Assembly (NCBI GenBank): GCA_029207755.1
Contig: JARCOQ010000016.1
Span: forward strand, 8,108,501 to 8,172,500
DNA length: 64,000 bases
Direction: 5' to 3'
DNA from: Chamaea fasciata
Lineage: Eukaryota; Chordata; Aves; Passeriformes; Sylviidae
Made by a program: the position numbers and the translations under genes. Under the pieces are notes generated by a model that saw only the letters and a program-made list of their open reading frames with translations, ran no database searches and was not told where the DNA came from. Below are positions 24,366 through 37,102 of this stretch, in pieces; the first letter of the stretch is position 1; each line of letters opens with the position of its first letter.

Positions 24366-25710
24366 AATGTGATGGACAGGGATGTCCTGCTGCAAGGTCA
24401 CCTTTCTCCCAGATTGGCCCCAGTTGTGCTGGTCCCTCTCCTTCACGTCTCTGGAAGCTGCAGCTGACTCCCACAGGAACCCTTCCCAGGTCCCTTCTCC
24501 CACTTGCGCTGTTCTTGCACCTGCTTTAGTTTGCCGAACACTAAATATTTTATTTATTACTTCTCTGGAAAGTTACTGGGGAGACTTCCCAGAATAGGAA
24601 ATGATCAGAGCTGTGAGCTGCTCCTGGGGGGGTGCACCAAGCCCGGGGATGGTTCCAGCCAGCTCTTTAGGTGTGCTTTGAATGTCCTTTTTTGTATCAT
24701 CATTATCCCTTTTGATCTGGGTCTTTAACCAAGCCACGACTTGTGCTGCTTAAGTGGCACTGCCAAGATCTTCCCACCCACAGGGAGGCTGGTGACCTCT
24801 GGGGCTGCTTGTCCACCCTCATTCCACCTCTGCGTTTTCTGGGAATGTGGTGCTCATCCCCCAAGCACGGCGTGGGGCTCTGGATGGCTGAGGAACATCC
24901 AGCAGCAAGAATGGTGGCAGAGAGGAGAAGCCAGGCTCGTGTCCCTGCGGGTGGTGGCCCCACAGGCTGCCCCAGCTCCCCGTTCCAGGTGTCAGGATGA
25001 TAAAGGCGAGCCCAGCTCTCCAGAGCAGGCGCAGCACCCGCAGCTCCCATAATTAATGGCACCGCCAGCACTTCCCTACCGGGCCATGAATAAAACATCC
25101 TTGCTGAGGACCCAAACTTTGAAAAATCTCTCCTTTTTTTTTTCTTTTTTTTCCCTGTTAATTATATTTGTCGGGACACTGTGCTTTTATTATTGTCTCC
25201 TCCTGCTTAATCCGGGGGGTGGAAGTGAGTTTCGCATCCTGTTTCCTAACGGGATGGCATAACTGCCAGGGAGATTTCCCGACCCCCAAATTTCCTTCCC
25301 TCCCTTTGGGAAAAGGTTCACCTCTGCATCGTCAAACCTGCTGGATCTATAGATTTGTTACAGCCATTGGATTTATTTTGCATTTCTGGGTCTTTCAGCA
25401 TCCAAAAACCTCTCTGGAAACCAGCCTCTCCAGACCCTTTCCATCTTGCAAAGGTTTTTGCTGCATATCCAGGCTATGGACGTGGAGCTCTCTATTTTCC
25501 TCATGAAGATGGGGCTGTCCATTGTCCCTGACTCCCTTAGTCCAGAGAAGGAGCGACAAGACAGAGGGACATGTAAGCCAAGGGAGCCCAAGCACTTCAG
25601 ATTAATTCCTGGCATGAGTTTCGGCACATCTCCCTGTCTGGGTTTCCCCATTTCTCTATAAAATCCTCAAAAGGCAGTGGAGGTTTTTCCCTACCTGTCT
25701 TTGCTAGCAG
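24366..25710. other. No gene recognised
   Basis: Unique sequence with T-rich tracts at about 25,130-25,155. Nothing was assigned. Confidence 0.4.
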
Positions 25711-26745
25711 ATGCTCACAGGGCTGGGAACAGCTCAAGGGGAGAGAGGAGGCTGCATACAGCTCTCAAACCAGACCCTGAACGTTTTCCTCTGCCTGCCC
25801 ACCCTGCCACGTCTTAGATCTGTATTTCCTCCATCCCAGCTAACAGCTCATCATATCCATCCATGCCGTGCCTGGAGCAGGCAAAGATTTGCACTCCTGA
25901 GTGACTTTGGGAGGCTGAGCCCATGTTTGTGCCACAAGCCAATCCCACCCCACAGCTCCTGCAGGGAGAGCAGCTCCCATCACTGCTTGGCTTGGGAATG
26001 GGAGCGATGTCTGAGCAGGAGAGATGCTGCCTGCACATATCCAAGTCTGAGCCCTCTGTGGAGAAAGGTGAAATTCCACCCCAGCTTTGCTGGCTCCGAT
26101 CCAGGAGCTGCATTAGCAGGGCTTTGTCAGGTCAGAATCAGACTCAAAGCCAGTTACTGCTGTTGCAGAAGCGTCTCAGCCACCCAGAGTGCTGCAAGGG
26201 AGGATGATTCCCTGCCCTGGGAGCCCAGGCAGAGGCACCAGGAGCTGAGCTCAGGGCTGTGCCATGCTGGGACACTGCAGCACAGTGCCCTTGGAGGTGG
26301 CAACAGCCAGGACTTGCATTTCCACGATTCCCAGCTGGTTTTGAGCTGTGGTTCTGCAGGTCCTCTGGGGCTGGGTACCACAGCTCTGCCCACACCATCC
26401 CCAGACGAGGGGGACTTTCAGCAGAGACCAGGGCTCTGGGACACAGCAATTTCCTGCCTGAGCAACAAGCTCTTCGCTGCTCGCCGGATCCTCTGCCAGC
26501 CAATTTTCTCTCCCTGGGCTCCTTCCAGCTCGGCAGCCCAGCCCCAGCACGGCACAGGGATGCAGCCAGCAACCAGCACTTCCAACCTGTTTGGGGTGGA
26601 TGCAGCACTGGCTCAGCCCAGCCAGCTCATCCTGCAAGGTGTCTTCTCCTCGCCTTGCCCGTCCCAGGGGGCTGGTGGCCTCCTCTGCCTGTCCTGCCGT
26701 GCTTCTGCCTTCCTGAAGGTCCTGGAAATGTTCTGCTCTTGGTGA
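25711..26745 (+). other. Longest non-repetitive open frame of the window (344 codons), product unknown
   Basis: The frame is open from ATG at 25,711 to a stop at 26,745. No domain, signal peptide or family pattern is recognised. The composition is like translated GC-rich filler (many S, P, L, C and A), and the opposite strand also has overlapping frames of 154 and 182 codons. It is probably a chance frame in a stop-poor region and is recorded only because of its length. Confidence 0.1.
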
Positions 26746-29700
26746 GATCTGGGCTGCACCTCTTACAAGCTGGAGTGGAAGTGCTTGAAGCGCTCTCAAA
26801 GGGAAGAACTGGCACCTCTAGCACTGGGAAACAGGAGCTGCATCCACTTGTACAGGCTAAGGAGGCTTCCTGGGGTTTTTTAAGAGGGGTCCTGCAGAAG
26901 GAAGGGATTTGTCACCTAGCTTTGTCACCTCGCTTTGTCACCTCAGTGAAAGCCTAAAGCAAATAAGGGAAATGGATTCTGCCAAGGTGGAGAGGAAGTA
27001 AGGAGAGAAAAATGACAGTAATCTGAACAGGACCGATAAAAATCCCCTGGTGCTCTTCAGCAAAGCAGAGATCAGCAGGAGGATCTGCAGCCGTGCTGGA
27101 GGCTGGGACTCAGATCTGCTGCTGAGGTTTTGCATGGTCTTGAGTGAACAGCTTCATCTCATCCCATCCTGTTTCCCTGTCTGGGAAGCAGGGACACTCT
27201 TGACTGCCCAGGAAAAGAATCTCCATTTAGTGGTGGTTGTGAGGCCCTTAGAGATCTCCCAAAGCAGGGAGAAGCCGTAGGGAGGCAGAGTGGGGCACAG
27301 CCGGGTGGTGATGTGATCCATGCTGCTTCCTGCATTGAACTCTTCCCTCAGATCCTTTCTTCAGCCTCAGTTAATTGCTCATTTGGTGTCCCCTGAGACA
27401 TCAGTCCCCACCAAAGCCAACAGATTCCCTCTTGAGCCAGAGATTTTTATAAAGGCAGTGAGATCAAGACCTCTAAATAAAGGCAAAGCACACACAGGGC
27501 ACATTAGACTTTTAGAGTCTTTGTGAAACTGGACCATGTGATGGCAAAGGCCTCACTTCCAGTGAGGTCAAGGTGAATCCTTCCCTGCCTGAGGGTCCCA
27601 GGGCACCTCCCTTCATCTCCACAGAGATGGAAATCAGCCCTCCCCACCCTGGAGCCATGGCAAGGACTGGGCTTTGCTGGGCACTGCTTCCAGGAGGCAT
27701 CAAGCTTTCCCAAGCCCTCCTAACACAAATAAAAAAGAGGGATTTAAACCAGCCAACAAAGATGGACCCGAAGCAATCCCAGGGGGAATATATTTTTATA
27801 AGCCAGGGCTATAAGAGAAAGGGCAGGAAACCTGACCCATCACAAATCACTCTCCTGTCACTTGCTGTAATCTAGAAATGCTCTATTAAAAACAAGAGCA
27901 GCCCCAGCTGCCGGCAGTGAAACAAAATCAAGGCCAGGGAGGAGGGCAGCTCGGGTTGGGATCTGACTGCCAGGTAGGTGGAAGTCTCTGAGGCTGGGAA
28001 GTGCTCCTGTGGTTTATAAATAAATGGAGCTGCCCAGTTCCGTGGCATCTGTCACCTGCAGCCAGCAGATGTAGGGGGGGGGGGAGATGTCTCTCTCCCT
28101 AATGGTGTCTGGGCTCAGTCAAAAAAGGGCTCAGGGCACAGCTCTTTGTTTCCAGTTTGTCCCCAAAACTGCACTCCCCGGGCAGGGCAGGGACAGGCAG
28201 GGCCCTGAGTTCCCAATGAATTTGATCTGGTGCTAACAGGATTGGGAAGTTGCCTCCTCTTCCCTCAGCTGTGGCCACGGTGCTGTGAGCCCCTGTGGCC
28301 ACCACTGCAGCAGAAAACATCAGCTAACTGATTCACCTGAAAAACGGGGTTCTGGGGCAACAGGAGCACTTTGCCGATTCAGCGCAAACTGAGGCAATAA
28401 TTACCAGGGGAGCAGAAATAATTCAAGGGTGTTGAAACACTTGAGGGTTTCCAAAATGTTTCTTTTCCTTGGGAGATGCAGATTCCCCATTTCCTTGGAG
28501 GTTTTCTGGGTGAGATCTTTGACAGCATTCTGACATTTTCCATGTCCAAACCCGGCTGCTGTGATCACAGGGCATGGAGCAGCTCAAGAGGAGGCAAGAG
28601 TGGAGTGGGAGTCTCCTCTCTCCCTCCTTCCCTGGCTCCATCAGGGTTTCACAAAACCTATTTTCTCATGTCTGTCTCCCTCGACAAAACCAAATGTCCT
28701 GGACCACCTTCAGCTCCAAAAGATCTGGTGATCCCAGGAATCTCCCGGACAGGGGAAAAGCCTGGAGCGGGGAGTGGTGAGGTGCCCCCACCCCAGCTCC
28801 CTGCTGCACCCTCCTCTGAGGCCAGTGCACACCAGCTTGCTCAAACAAAGCCCATCTGTGCAGATTAATTACCAGACGATGTTTGCTCAGTTGCAGAAGC
28901 TGATTGGGTGATGAAAGTTTAAACAGGATGGAGAAGGGAGAACAGAGCACGGTGTCCTGGAGATGAAACTCGTGCCTCGTGGGTCCCACCCGGAGTCAGA
29001 TCCCCATGGCAGCACCCCTTGAACCCTGGACACTGTAAGCACCTCACTGGCACAGACACAGAGGGTGGCATCCCCAGAGAGCCACCAGCCCCAGAACAGC
29101 CTGCCCTGCAAGTTACAGGAGACACACAATGACCTGTCCACACACCGAGAACAAAATCCCTGTCAGTGTCCAAAAGTCCAGGGAGTCCTGTCACACACAG
29201 CCCAGCGTGCTGCAAACAGCCCCCAGGAGCCCCCTTGGAAAAGCCTGTGGTGAGATGGGGAAGGACAGAGCAAGGAATTCCCTTTGCAGAAACAGTTCCT
29301 ACAAAAACAGACACCTGCTCTGGGCTTGCTGCCCAGCTGGGAAGAAAAGCCCTGCTTGGGGCTGGAGCACATTGCTGCACCCCGAGCTAGACCAGGAAAC
29401 CACCCTGAGTCCCTTCAAGCCCCGAGATAACCCCCAGGCCACCACATCCACTCTTCCCTTCACTGCTGGGGGCAGATGAGGAGCTCAGGCCTGGAGAAAA
29501 ACACCCAGATTTCCTCCTAACCCTTCCAAGCCCCATGGGGTATGGTTGGTTCATCCCCTGAGCATCTAGAACACTTCCAGCAGACGTGGACTGCTGTAGA
29601 TCACTGCTTGGAACCTCCAAATGATCCTTCCTGACAATCAAGGAGCCTTCTGGACCTCAGTGGGAGGTGAAACAAGGCTGGGGCAGCTGCATACACCCAT

Positions 29701-30464
29701 CCCATCCCACCCCAACTCATCCCCCCAGACTCACACTCAGCTCCTGAGACGGCTCCTGGAGCTCTCCTCTTGCTCCTACCTCCCAAGCACTGCTGGAGGA
29801 AGATCTCACCTCTTTGGAGCCAGTCCTCACCACCCTCTTCTGCTGCCAGAGCCCAGAGGAGACCACCACATCTCCATTGCTCCCCTGGGCGAGGCTGAGG
29901 AGCCGGGGAACATCGGATGGATCCAAAGCAGGGAAAGGACTGGGGAAGGTGGAGAACCTGCCTCCAAGCCAGCAACGCTTGCTCAACCACTGGTTAGTGG
30001 CTCCACAGGAAACACCTTGCCATGCTCACCTGGAAAGACATGTTCCTAGTGAGGCAAGGCTGTCAGCGGGCAGGGAGTGGACGGGAGGCTGCAGGAGATC
30101 CACCCCTTGGCACATGCAGCCTCCTCTTGGCCACAGCTGGTGAGGAGAGGAGGCTGCCAGCAAGTCCTTTGTGCAGGGTGGGGTCTGCCTTGGCCATATT
30201 CCTGAAGACAAAAAGGGCTTTCTCACCCGGGACTAATCCAGCCTGGGCTTGCTCCAGTGTAGCTCTGGTATCTACTGTTCTAGTACACCTTCTGCTCCTC
30301 AGTTTTATTTTAGACTGAAGCTGTGAGGTCACACATGAGGAGAAATGCTTCTCCCTACCCGTTCCTGAGCTGCTCCAGGACCAGGATCTGCAGGTTCACA
30401 GTGTGCTCCAAGTCCAAGCTGTGGCTGGTTAAACCCAACAACAAAAATGGGTGGATTGTGAAGA
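26746..30464. other. No gene recognised
   Basis: Unique sequence. The only repeat noted is the 13-bp triple repeat at 26,909-26,947. Confidence 0.4.
26909..26947 (+). repeat. 13-bp unit repeated three times
   Basis: TTTGTCACCTAGC, then TTTGTCACCTCGC, then TTTGTCACCTCAG. This is a short recent duplication. Confidence 0.85.
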
Positions 30465-30595
30465 TGTGTTCAAGGCCAGGTTGGAGGGGCCTGGAGCAAC
30501 CTGGGACAGTACAAGGTGTCCCTGCACATGGCAAGGGATGGGAATGAGATGATCTTTGGGATCCCTTCCAATCCAAACCTTTCTATGGGTAATTC
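30465..30595 (+). mobile_element. CR1 LINE 3'-end fragment
   Basis: Sense orientation: GTTCAAGGCCAGGTTGGA, then GAGATGATCTTTGGGATCCC and CCAATCCAAACC, ending TTCTATGG. It is diverged and 5'-truncated. Confidence 0.92.
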
Positions 30596-31424
30596 AGTTG
30601 CTCTAAAGTTTGCTTGACCTTTAGGGTGTGGACAAATCCTGAAGGTGTTGGGAGGCAAAGGTAAGTGTTGGGAAGGACCCCAGGCTTCACCATAAGCCCA
30701 TCTGGACACCTCAGCACCTGAGACCCTCCAAAAAAAAGCTGGAGGAAGGTGTCACAAAGGGCTGGGGACAGCAGAAACCTAGGGCAGGAGGTCAGGACAA
30801 CTTCGTACCCAAACAGGTCTTGCCTACTTTGTGGAGAACAACCCAAACCTGCCTGTTACAGTCAGGCAGAGCTGCTGGATGACATGGAGTAGCCACCCAG
30901 GCTTGTCCCAGCATGGAGCTCCTCCATGGCCATCTTCTTGCTGCCAGCTCTCAGGGACAGGTACTGGATGCAGTGCTGGATGTGGAGCCCATGGCTCCAC
31001 GGCTCTGCCATGGACCACTCTGGGAGCACAGGGCATGGTGGAAGGCTCCATGGTCTGGCAGGAGAAGGTTACTCAGAGTAAAAGCATGTGCTTGTGTGTC
31101 ATATAAACAAACAGTGTCCTCCTCCCACCACAGTGCCCGCAGAGCCGGGCGGGATCTCCAGTGCTCACCACAGCCACGCCAGCCTTTCCCATCACACCCC
31201 TCTGAGGTGGCTCCACCACATCCCTCAGAGCAGGGGCATGGGCTGGAGGAGAGGAGCCCTACACGGACGTGCCAGGAGCCATCTCATCCCCGGGAGACGG
31301 CTCTCTCAGCTAGCAGCAGCCTTACCTTGTGACATGGCACACACCATCCTTTCCCCTACTATGCCGTGGTGGTGACAGATGCTCAGAGCAAAGCAGCACA
31401 GCTCCACTGTCATCAGGGACACAG
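30596..31424. other. No gene recognised
   Basis: Unique sequence between two CR1 fragments. Confidence 0.4.
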
Positions 31425-31499
31425 AGTCCCTGCCCATGATGAGGGGGTTGGGACTAGATGATCTTTAAGGATCTTCCAAACCATTGCACGATTCTGTGA
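31425..31499 (+). mobile_element. CR1 LINE 3'-terminal fragment (short)
   Basis: GGGGTTGGGACTAGATGATC followed by TTTAAGG and the terminal ATTCTGTGA word identify the last 75 bp or so of a CR1 in sense orientation. Confidence 0.9.
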
Positions 31500-33349
31500 A
31501 TCAAAGCCATTTTCCAAAGTCTGGTCTCACCCTCCTAGGTGTTGGGTACTTTCCATGCTCAGACCCCTCTTCAGATGCTGTTTCAAACAGCTTCTGGGTG
31601 GCTGAAGAAGGTCCACATCATTTTCCTTCCCACGCCTCCATGAGGCCACATGCCTGCTCTGCTGCAGAGCCATGGCTGCTCCGGGCTCAGGAAGGCTGGG
31701 ACGTTAAGTGGGAAAACACTGATTTTTCAAGGGACTGCAACAACACAGGTGAAGCAAAGCCCAGCCTGGGAGAGCTGCAGCTCAAACCAAGCCAGGAATC
31801 ATTTCTTTCCAGCCGCACATGAGGGAAGGGGAGGAGGAGAACCAGGTGAAGTGCGGGATGAAGCATCATCTGCCGCGTGGCTTTGCAGGATGTCACCAGA
31901 TTTCACAGCCCTGAAATGGAGATCTCTCTTTTGTAAACACACAAGGGTGTCTGGTGAAATCAAAGGGCTGTGGGCTCAGGGTGAAACACTCCCATAGCCA
32001 TGAGTCAATCTGAAGCGTTGCTGTGGACAGGAAGCTGGTGAGTCACGGATCACAGCCAGGCTGGAGGTGACCACCCAGAACATCCCTGTTATTTATAGCC
32101 ACGACACTGATATGGGCATAGAGACCCCAGCAGCGGCCCCCGGGCAGGGACAGCATGTTGCATTCCCAGCACAGCACGTCCTGGGTGCCTACTGTCCTCA
32201 TCTCCTGGGTCTTCAGCCTGGATTCCCAACCCAGAGCTGGATTCCTGGTGTGCTGGATGTGCCCCCTTCACCCAGCTAACCCTCTCCATCCAACAGCCAG
32301 TCTGTGCTAAAGCCATCATTGCCAGCTGCCTCAATACAGAACTTCCCAAGTCTCTCCCTCCATGGGTACTGCTCTTGGAAAGAAACACATGGAACAGCAA
32401 ACACAGAGTTTGCAGAGGGATTTCTTACACAGTTTATCTGCAAATCAAGTGGCACACAGGAGATGCAGGAGCTCTTGGATGAAGCCTTTCTTCCACCTTG
32501 AAGGTTTGTCTTTGCTGGCTTTGCCAGCCAGACCCCGCCTGGGTGGCTCAGGACTTTCCTCCCATCTCCACAGCCAGCCTTCATCCTCAGACTCATCCTC
32601 CATCCCTCTCTGCACCCTGATTTGAGACATTTGGACTGCGCCTCACCAACGGGGCCGGAGCAGCTGCGAGCACAGCATGTGGAGCTGGGGGCCAGCAGCA
32701 GAGCTTGCCAAGAGATCCGAGGAAGGGCTGGTTGTGAGGAGCTGCCCTTTGCTTCGTGCCTCCCTTCCGACTGCGTGGTGAGCTCAGCCAAATATCATTA
32801 AAGGTTTATCCACATGCTGATCAACTGATTTGCCTTCAAAGCCGGAGTGAGATCGGTCTCCGCGGGGAGAGGTGGTGGATGTTTCACCATCTTCCAAGAC
32901 AACAGAGGATGGGCAGGCACTCCGAGCTCACTTGGCTGCAGAGATTGGCCAGGACATTCTGGAAAGAAGTGGCGATGCCTTCAAAGTGGAGAATGAGTTG
33001 ATAAGAGGGGAGTGGGGAGAGACATTTTAGCTCCTACTGGGTAATTATCACCTGTGGAAAGCTGAGGAGTTAGCTGGTGGGAGGGAAATTACAACCTATC
33101 ATAAAACCAATCTCTCCCAAAATCCAGTCTCTTCAGTGCTCAGGAGTGTTTGGTCTGGTTCCAAGGCTCGGCTTCTGGAGGAGTTGGGAGAGGTCCCTCG
33201 ACAGAGCTCCAACCCTCTGCAAAGCAGACACCACATTCCTTTTGTTCGGAGGAGCACAGAAACGGGGGACGCGTCAGGTGAGGGGCTGAAGGAAAACAAA
33301 CGGCTTCATTCAGGAGAACCAGTCCTGATGAGAGGAGAAGGGACTTAAT
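31500..33349. other. No gene recognised
   Basis: Unique sequence without a recognised feature. Confidence 0.4.
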
Positions 33350-33900
33350 TACAGTAAGTCCCTTTACAGCAAAACTGCCAGGTGCTAAAAGACTTTTTAA
33401 TTTAGCAGAGAAAGGCAGATCAACGCCAAGCATCTGGAAGCCGAAGACGGAGAAAATCCAATTAAAAATCAGGCAATGCTGCGAGTAGAACAAGCTATGA
33501 AGTGATGGATTATTCATTCCACGATGTCTTCAATTCAAGAGAGGGGTAGAATAATCGATCCTTGCAGCACTACATCTGTTGATGACAACACCAGCTCAAC
33601 TTTTGGGAGCGTGCACATTCCACTGCAAGAGCCAGGCCCCGACTTTGGCAAACTGCAAAGTTCCCATGGATGATGGAGGACAATCCACCAGCCCTACTAG
33701 GTAAGTTGTTTTATGCTTGGAGGCATTAATAACCCAGAACTAGCAGCCAACTCCATGGAAACCAACTGGTAGTCAGTGACAAGTTCTCCTGTTGCTATAG
33801 GAACAGGGCCCAAACAAATAAAAATTACCTATAATTTCTCCTCTCCAAAGTTCTCGCACATTACATTTCCATAGCAACTAATTAGCTCATTATTGATCCA
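33350..33900. promoter_or_regulatory. AT-rich island with three RFX-like motifs, candidate enhancer
   Basis: The block is AT-rich and free of repeats. It contains GTTGCTATAGGAAC (33,791-33,804), close to the RFX X-box, with the half-site-like words CCATGGAAAC (33,753-33,762) and CCATAGCAAC (33,869-33,878) within 130 bp. Enhancer function is inferred only from motif clustering. Confidence 0.25.
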
Positions 33901-34420
33901 AACCAAACCAGTGGAGGTGTGAACCAAGCCAGTGGACCAGTGGAAGTGCCCAGCTGCCATGCTCTCCATCCTCTCTCACAGGGAGCTGACACGAGCATTT
34001 AAGGTGGTTTATGCTGTGTTTGAGAGGAAAGGCTTGAACACAAGGAGCTGGGGATCTCAGGGCTGGATTCCTTCATGCCTTCCCCAGAATACCTCTGAGA
34101 CAAATATCACTTGCTCCGTTCTATTTCTAGCTGTCACCTTACACCTCAGTTTCTTTTCCTCGTCATTCCTTTCCAGACTCCCCCCGTCTTCTCCAGGCCC
34201 AGAGTTGCTCTGTTGGACACCTGCTTGTCTTGGCACTGTTCTCTCATCCTTCTGGCCGGGATATTTGAGTCTCTTGGCTTGTTGCTATCTCTCCTGGACT
34301 AAGTCAGCACACTTCAGGGTCCTAGCAGGAGTCTCTCTTTCCTCATGCACACTCACAACCACAGCCCTCCCTCCTCCTCTGGCAGTTCACTGTCATAGAT
34401 CTCTTCTGTCTCCCCACCTG

Positions 34421-34545
34421 GAAGCGTTCAAAGACAGATTGGATGCAGTTTGGAGCAACGTGGTCTAGTGGAAGTTGTCCCGGGGGCTGGAACTGAATGA
34501 TCTTGAAGGTCCCTTCCAACCCAGACCATTCTGGGCTTCTCTGAT
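34421..34545 (+). mobile_element. CR1 LINE 3'-end fragment
   Basis: Sense orientation: GCGTTCAAAGACAGATTGGA through GGCTGGAACTGAATGATCTT to CCCTTCCAACCCAGACCATT. The terminal octamer repeats are lost or mutated. Confidence 0.93.
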
Positions 34546-36250
34546 CCAAGGAGATTGGGTGCATTAAACCACAGGGCTGCACCATGCAAACAGCAATGAG
34601 GAAAATTAGCCACAGCCACCTGCTCGATGGGAAAAACTGCTGTAACACCTAACCCAAGGGAAACAGAGCTGGGGAAGGTCAAGAAGAGTTCAGGCAGAGC
34701 AGGTCCACCCAGCCTCTGTCCTGGGAACCTGCAAACTCAGTGCAAGGTTGTGGTCTCGTGCAATGGCAACAGCACACCACAGCCCCACAGGGATCAGGGT
34801 TGTGTTGTGGACCCTCATCTTCTCTTCCCCATCTGCCCTGGGGTCAGCAGCACTCGCACTGGAATGGGGGACACGTGTCCCTCCAGCATCTCAGGAGAGA
34901 AGTTGAGGTTCGGGGGGGCATATTGTTTCCATCCCAATCTGGGAGGAAATTCCTGGTGTCTCAGCCTTCCCTGCCATGCCCAAGCCCCTGCCAAGGACCA
35001 AAGGATGGAGGAGAGGCTGCTGCTTGCTCTTCCCCTCCTGTTTCGTTACCCCCAAAGTCACACACACAACAAACATGAAGCATGTTTGCCCCATGAAGCA
35101 CTTGCTGACAGAAAGGCATCTGGAGCAGGGGGCAGCACGGCTCTACAAGGAATGTTCCCCCATCCCAGGGGCTGCACTTCCAGCTGAATTCGTGTAAATC
35201 ACACATGAATCCCCATAATTAATTGCTGCCATCCGCACACGTGCATGAGTGATGGCAGATGTGCAGAGAGCTGAGCTCATCCCTGCACAGGCTCCAGCCA
35301 GGTCGGGATGAGGCCGAGCTGGGTACCAGGAGTGCTGGGGGATGCTGGATTTGCTCCAACCTGCAGCAAGCTGGAGGGCTTTGCCAAGGAAATTGCCTTT
35401 TTTTTAACCAAAACCAACAGAACCTGCAGGCTTCAGCCCCCACTGAGACATTCAGTTAATTCACCCATCCCCAAAATGTGACCTAACCCCAGACTGGATG
35501 GAGCCTGGCTGCTGTGTCACTTCCCTGATGTCTCACAAGGACCAAGTGGCCTCACACAAGCCCCTGCCTCTCCTCCCTCCTCCACCAGCCCCGTTTCCAC
35601 GTCTCCCATGGGAATCTGATTATCAGCAAGATCTCTGCCACCGTCAGACGTGATCAAAACCACAATTCAATTAAATTTGATTGGATTGAAAGCAGAGGGT
35701 TTCAAGGAGACAGGCACGTACACCCAGGGCGGGATGCCATTCCCCAGGAGAGCAGGCTGGGAGCTGTAGGATCTGCAGGATGGTCACCCCAGGTGAAGGA
35801 AAAGCCAGGTTGCAGCTCTGACCCTGGGATGAACTCCGTCCTTTGGGGGCAGGAGCCTTTGCCAAGTCACTCATCCTCCTTCTGAAGGATCCTGGATAGA
35901 GTAAGGTGAGCCCAACCTCCTGAAGACGCTTTTAATTCTTTCTCATCTTCTGAAATCAAATAAAATTCCAAATGAGAAACTTTGTCATCTGAGCAACAGA
36001 AGAGGGGGGAAAAAAACCCCAACCAAACATGCCTGGAGATGAAAGGGAATTGTAGATGGATATTTCATCTCTTGCTCTTGTAAGGAACGTGAACATAAAA
36101 AAAAGGGAGAAACAAACAAAAAAATCCCAGACACGGTTAATGAGCTTTGCATTTAAATGTGCCACCAATGTCAGTGCACAGACAGTTCCTCCAAGGTCCC
36201 ACGTTCCTGCCCACCCCAGACAATGGGTGTGGGACAGCCTCGACGCAAAC
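34546..36250. other. No gene recognised
   Basis: Unique sequence, becoming AT-rich towards its end. Confidence 0.4.
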
Positions 36251-36720
36251 ATTGGGTGAGATTAAATTCCGCTGGTGTTTAGTAAATAAAACATTCATTT
36301 CGAGATATCAGGAAAAAGTTTGTTAAATATTTTAGTACATCTGGTTTCCCCACCCGTACACGGCCTTACAAAATGTTTTGCATATTTATTTTAGCATGCA
36401 CTAGATTTATTTAAAAATAGCATCACCAGCACTGGAAACAGCCCACTTGCTTTTCATCTAGATCTTTGCATTGAATCAATGAATCCAAAATTAAACAAGG
36501 TTGGGTGAACTAAATCTATACAAGGACCTATTTGCTGATCAATACAGGAATGGATGCCTGGGATCTCGTTGCTGTGTGAAATATGAGGAGTTACGAGAGA
36601 GAAATTGCTTTTGTTATTATATTTTAAAAAAAATCAGATTTAATCTCCCCACATAAAAAAATTATTTATCGGAGAGAGATGCTTGGTCCTAAATAATTCA
36701 TGCTGGTTGTATAGTACCCA
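36251..36720. promoter_or_regulatory. AT-rich island with a MEF2-consensus site, candidate regulatory element
   Basis: It is strongly AT-rich compared with its flanks. It contains TTAAAAATAG at 36,411-36,420, an exact MEF2 consensus, next to GCATATTTATTTTAG and other A/T words. The call rests on composition and motif only. Confidence 0.25.
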
Positions 36721-37069
36721 GAAGACAGAAGGCTCCTGTCTTCCATTCCTAATGAGAAGGAAAAACACCTCAAATACTTTTCTTGGATTCACTTTCATCA
36801 CTACAGGGAGATTAAATTCTACTTAGCTTTCAGAGGGTGTCCTCCCCCAGGGGAGCAGAGCCCCCCAAATCACAGAGAAACCACAACACACTGTGTATGG
36901 AAGGAGAAGAGCTTCAGACACGCCTGGAGAACAAATTTTAGTTACCAGTAAGAGACACGTGGCTGTGGTGTTGAGGTTCAAGGTATGACTTTGGTGGCCA
37001 AGGAGCCAGAAAAAAGAAGGGTCTCCTGAAGAAGCCATCTCAATATAAATAATACATTTATACACACAT

Positions 37070-37102
<33 letters not shown>

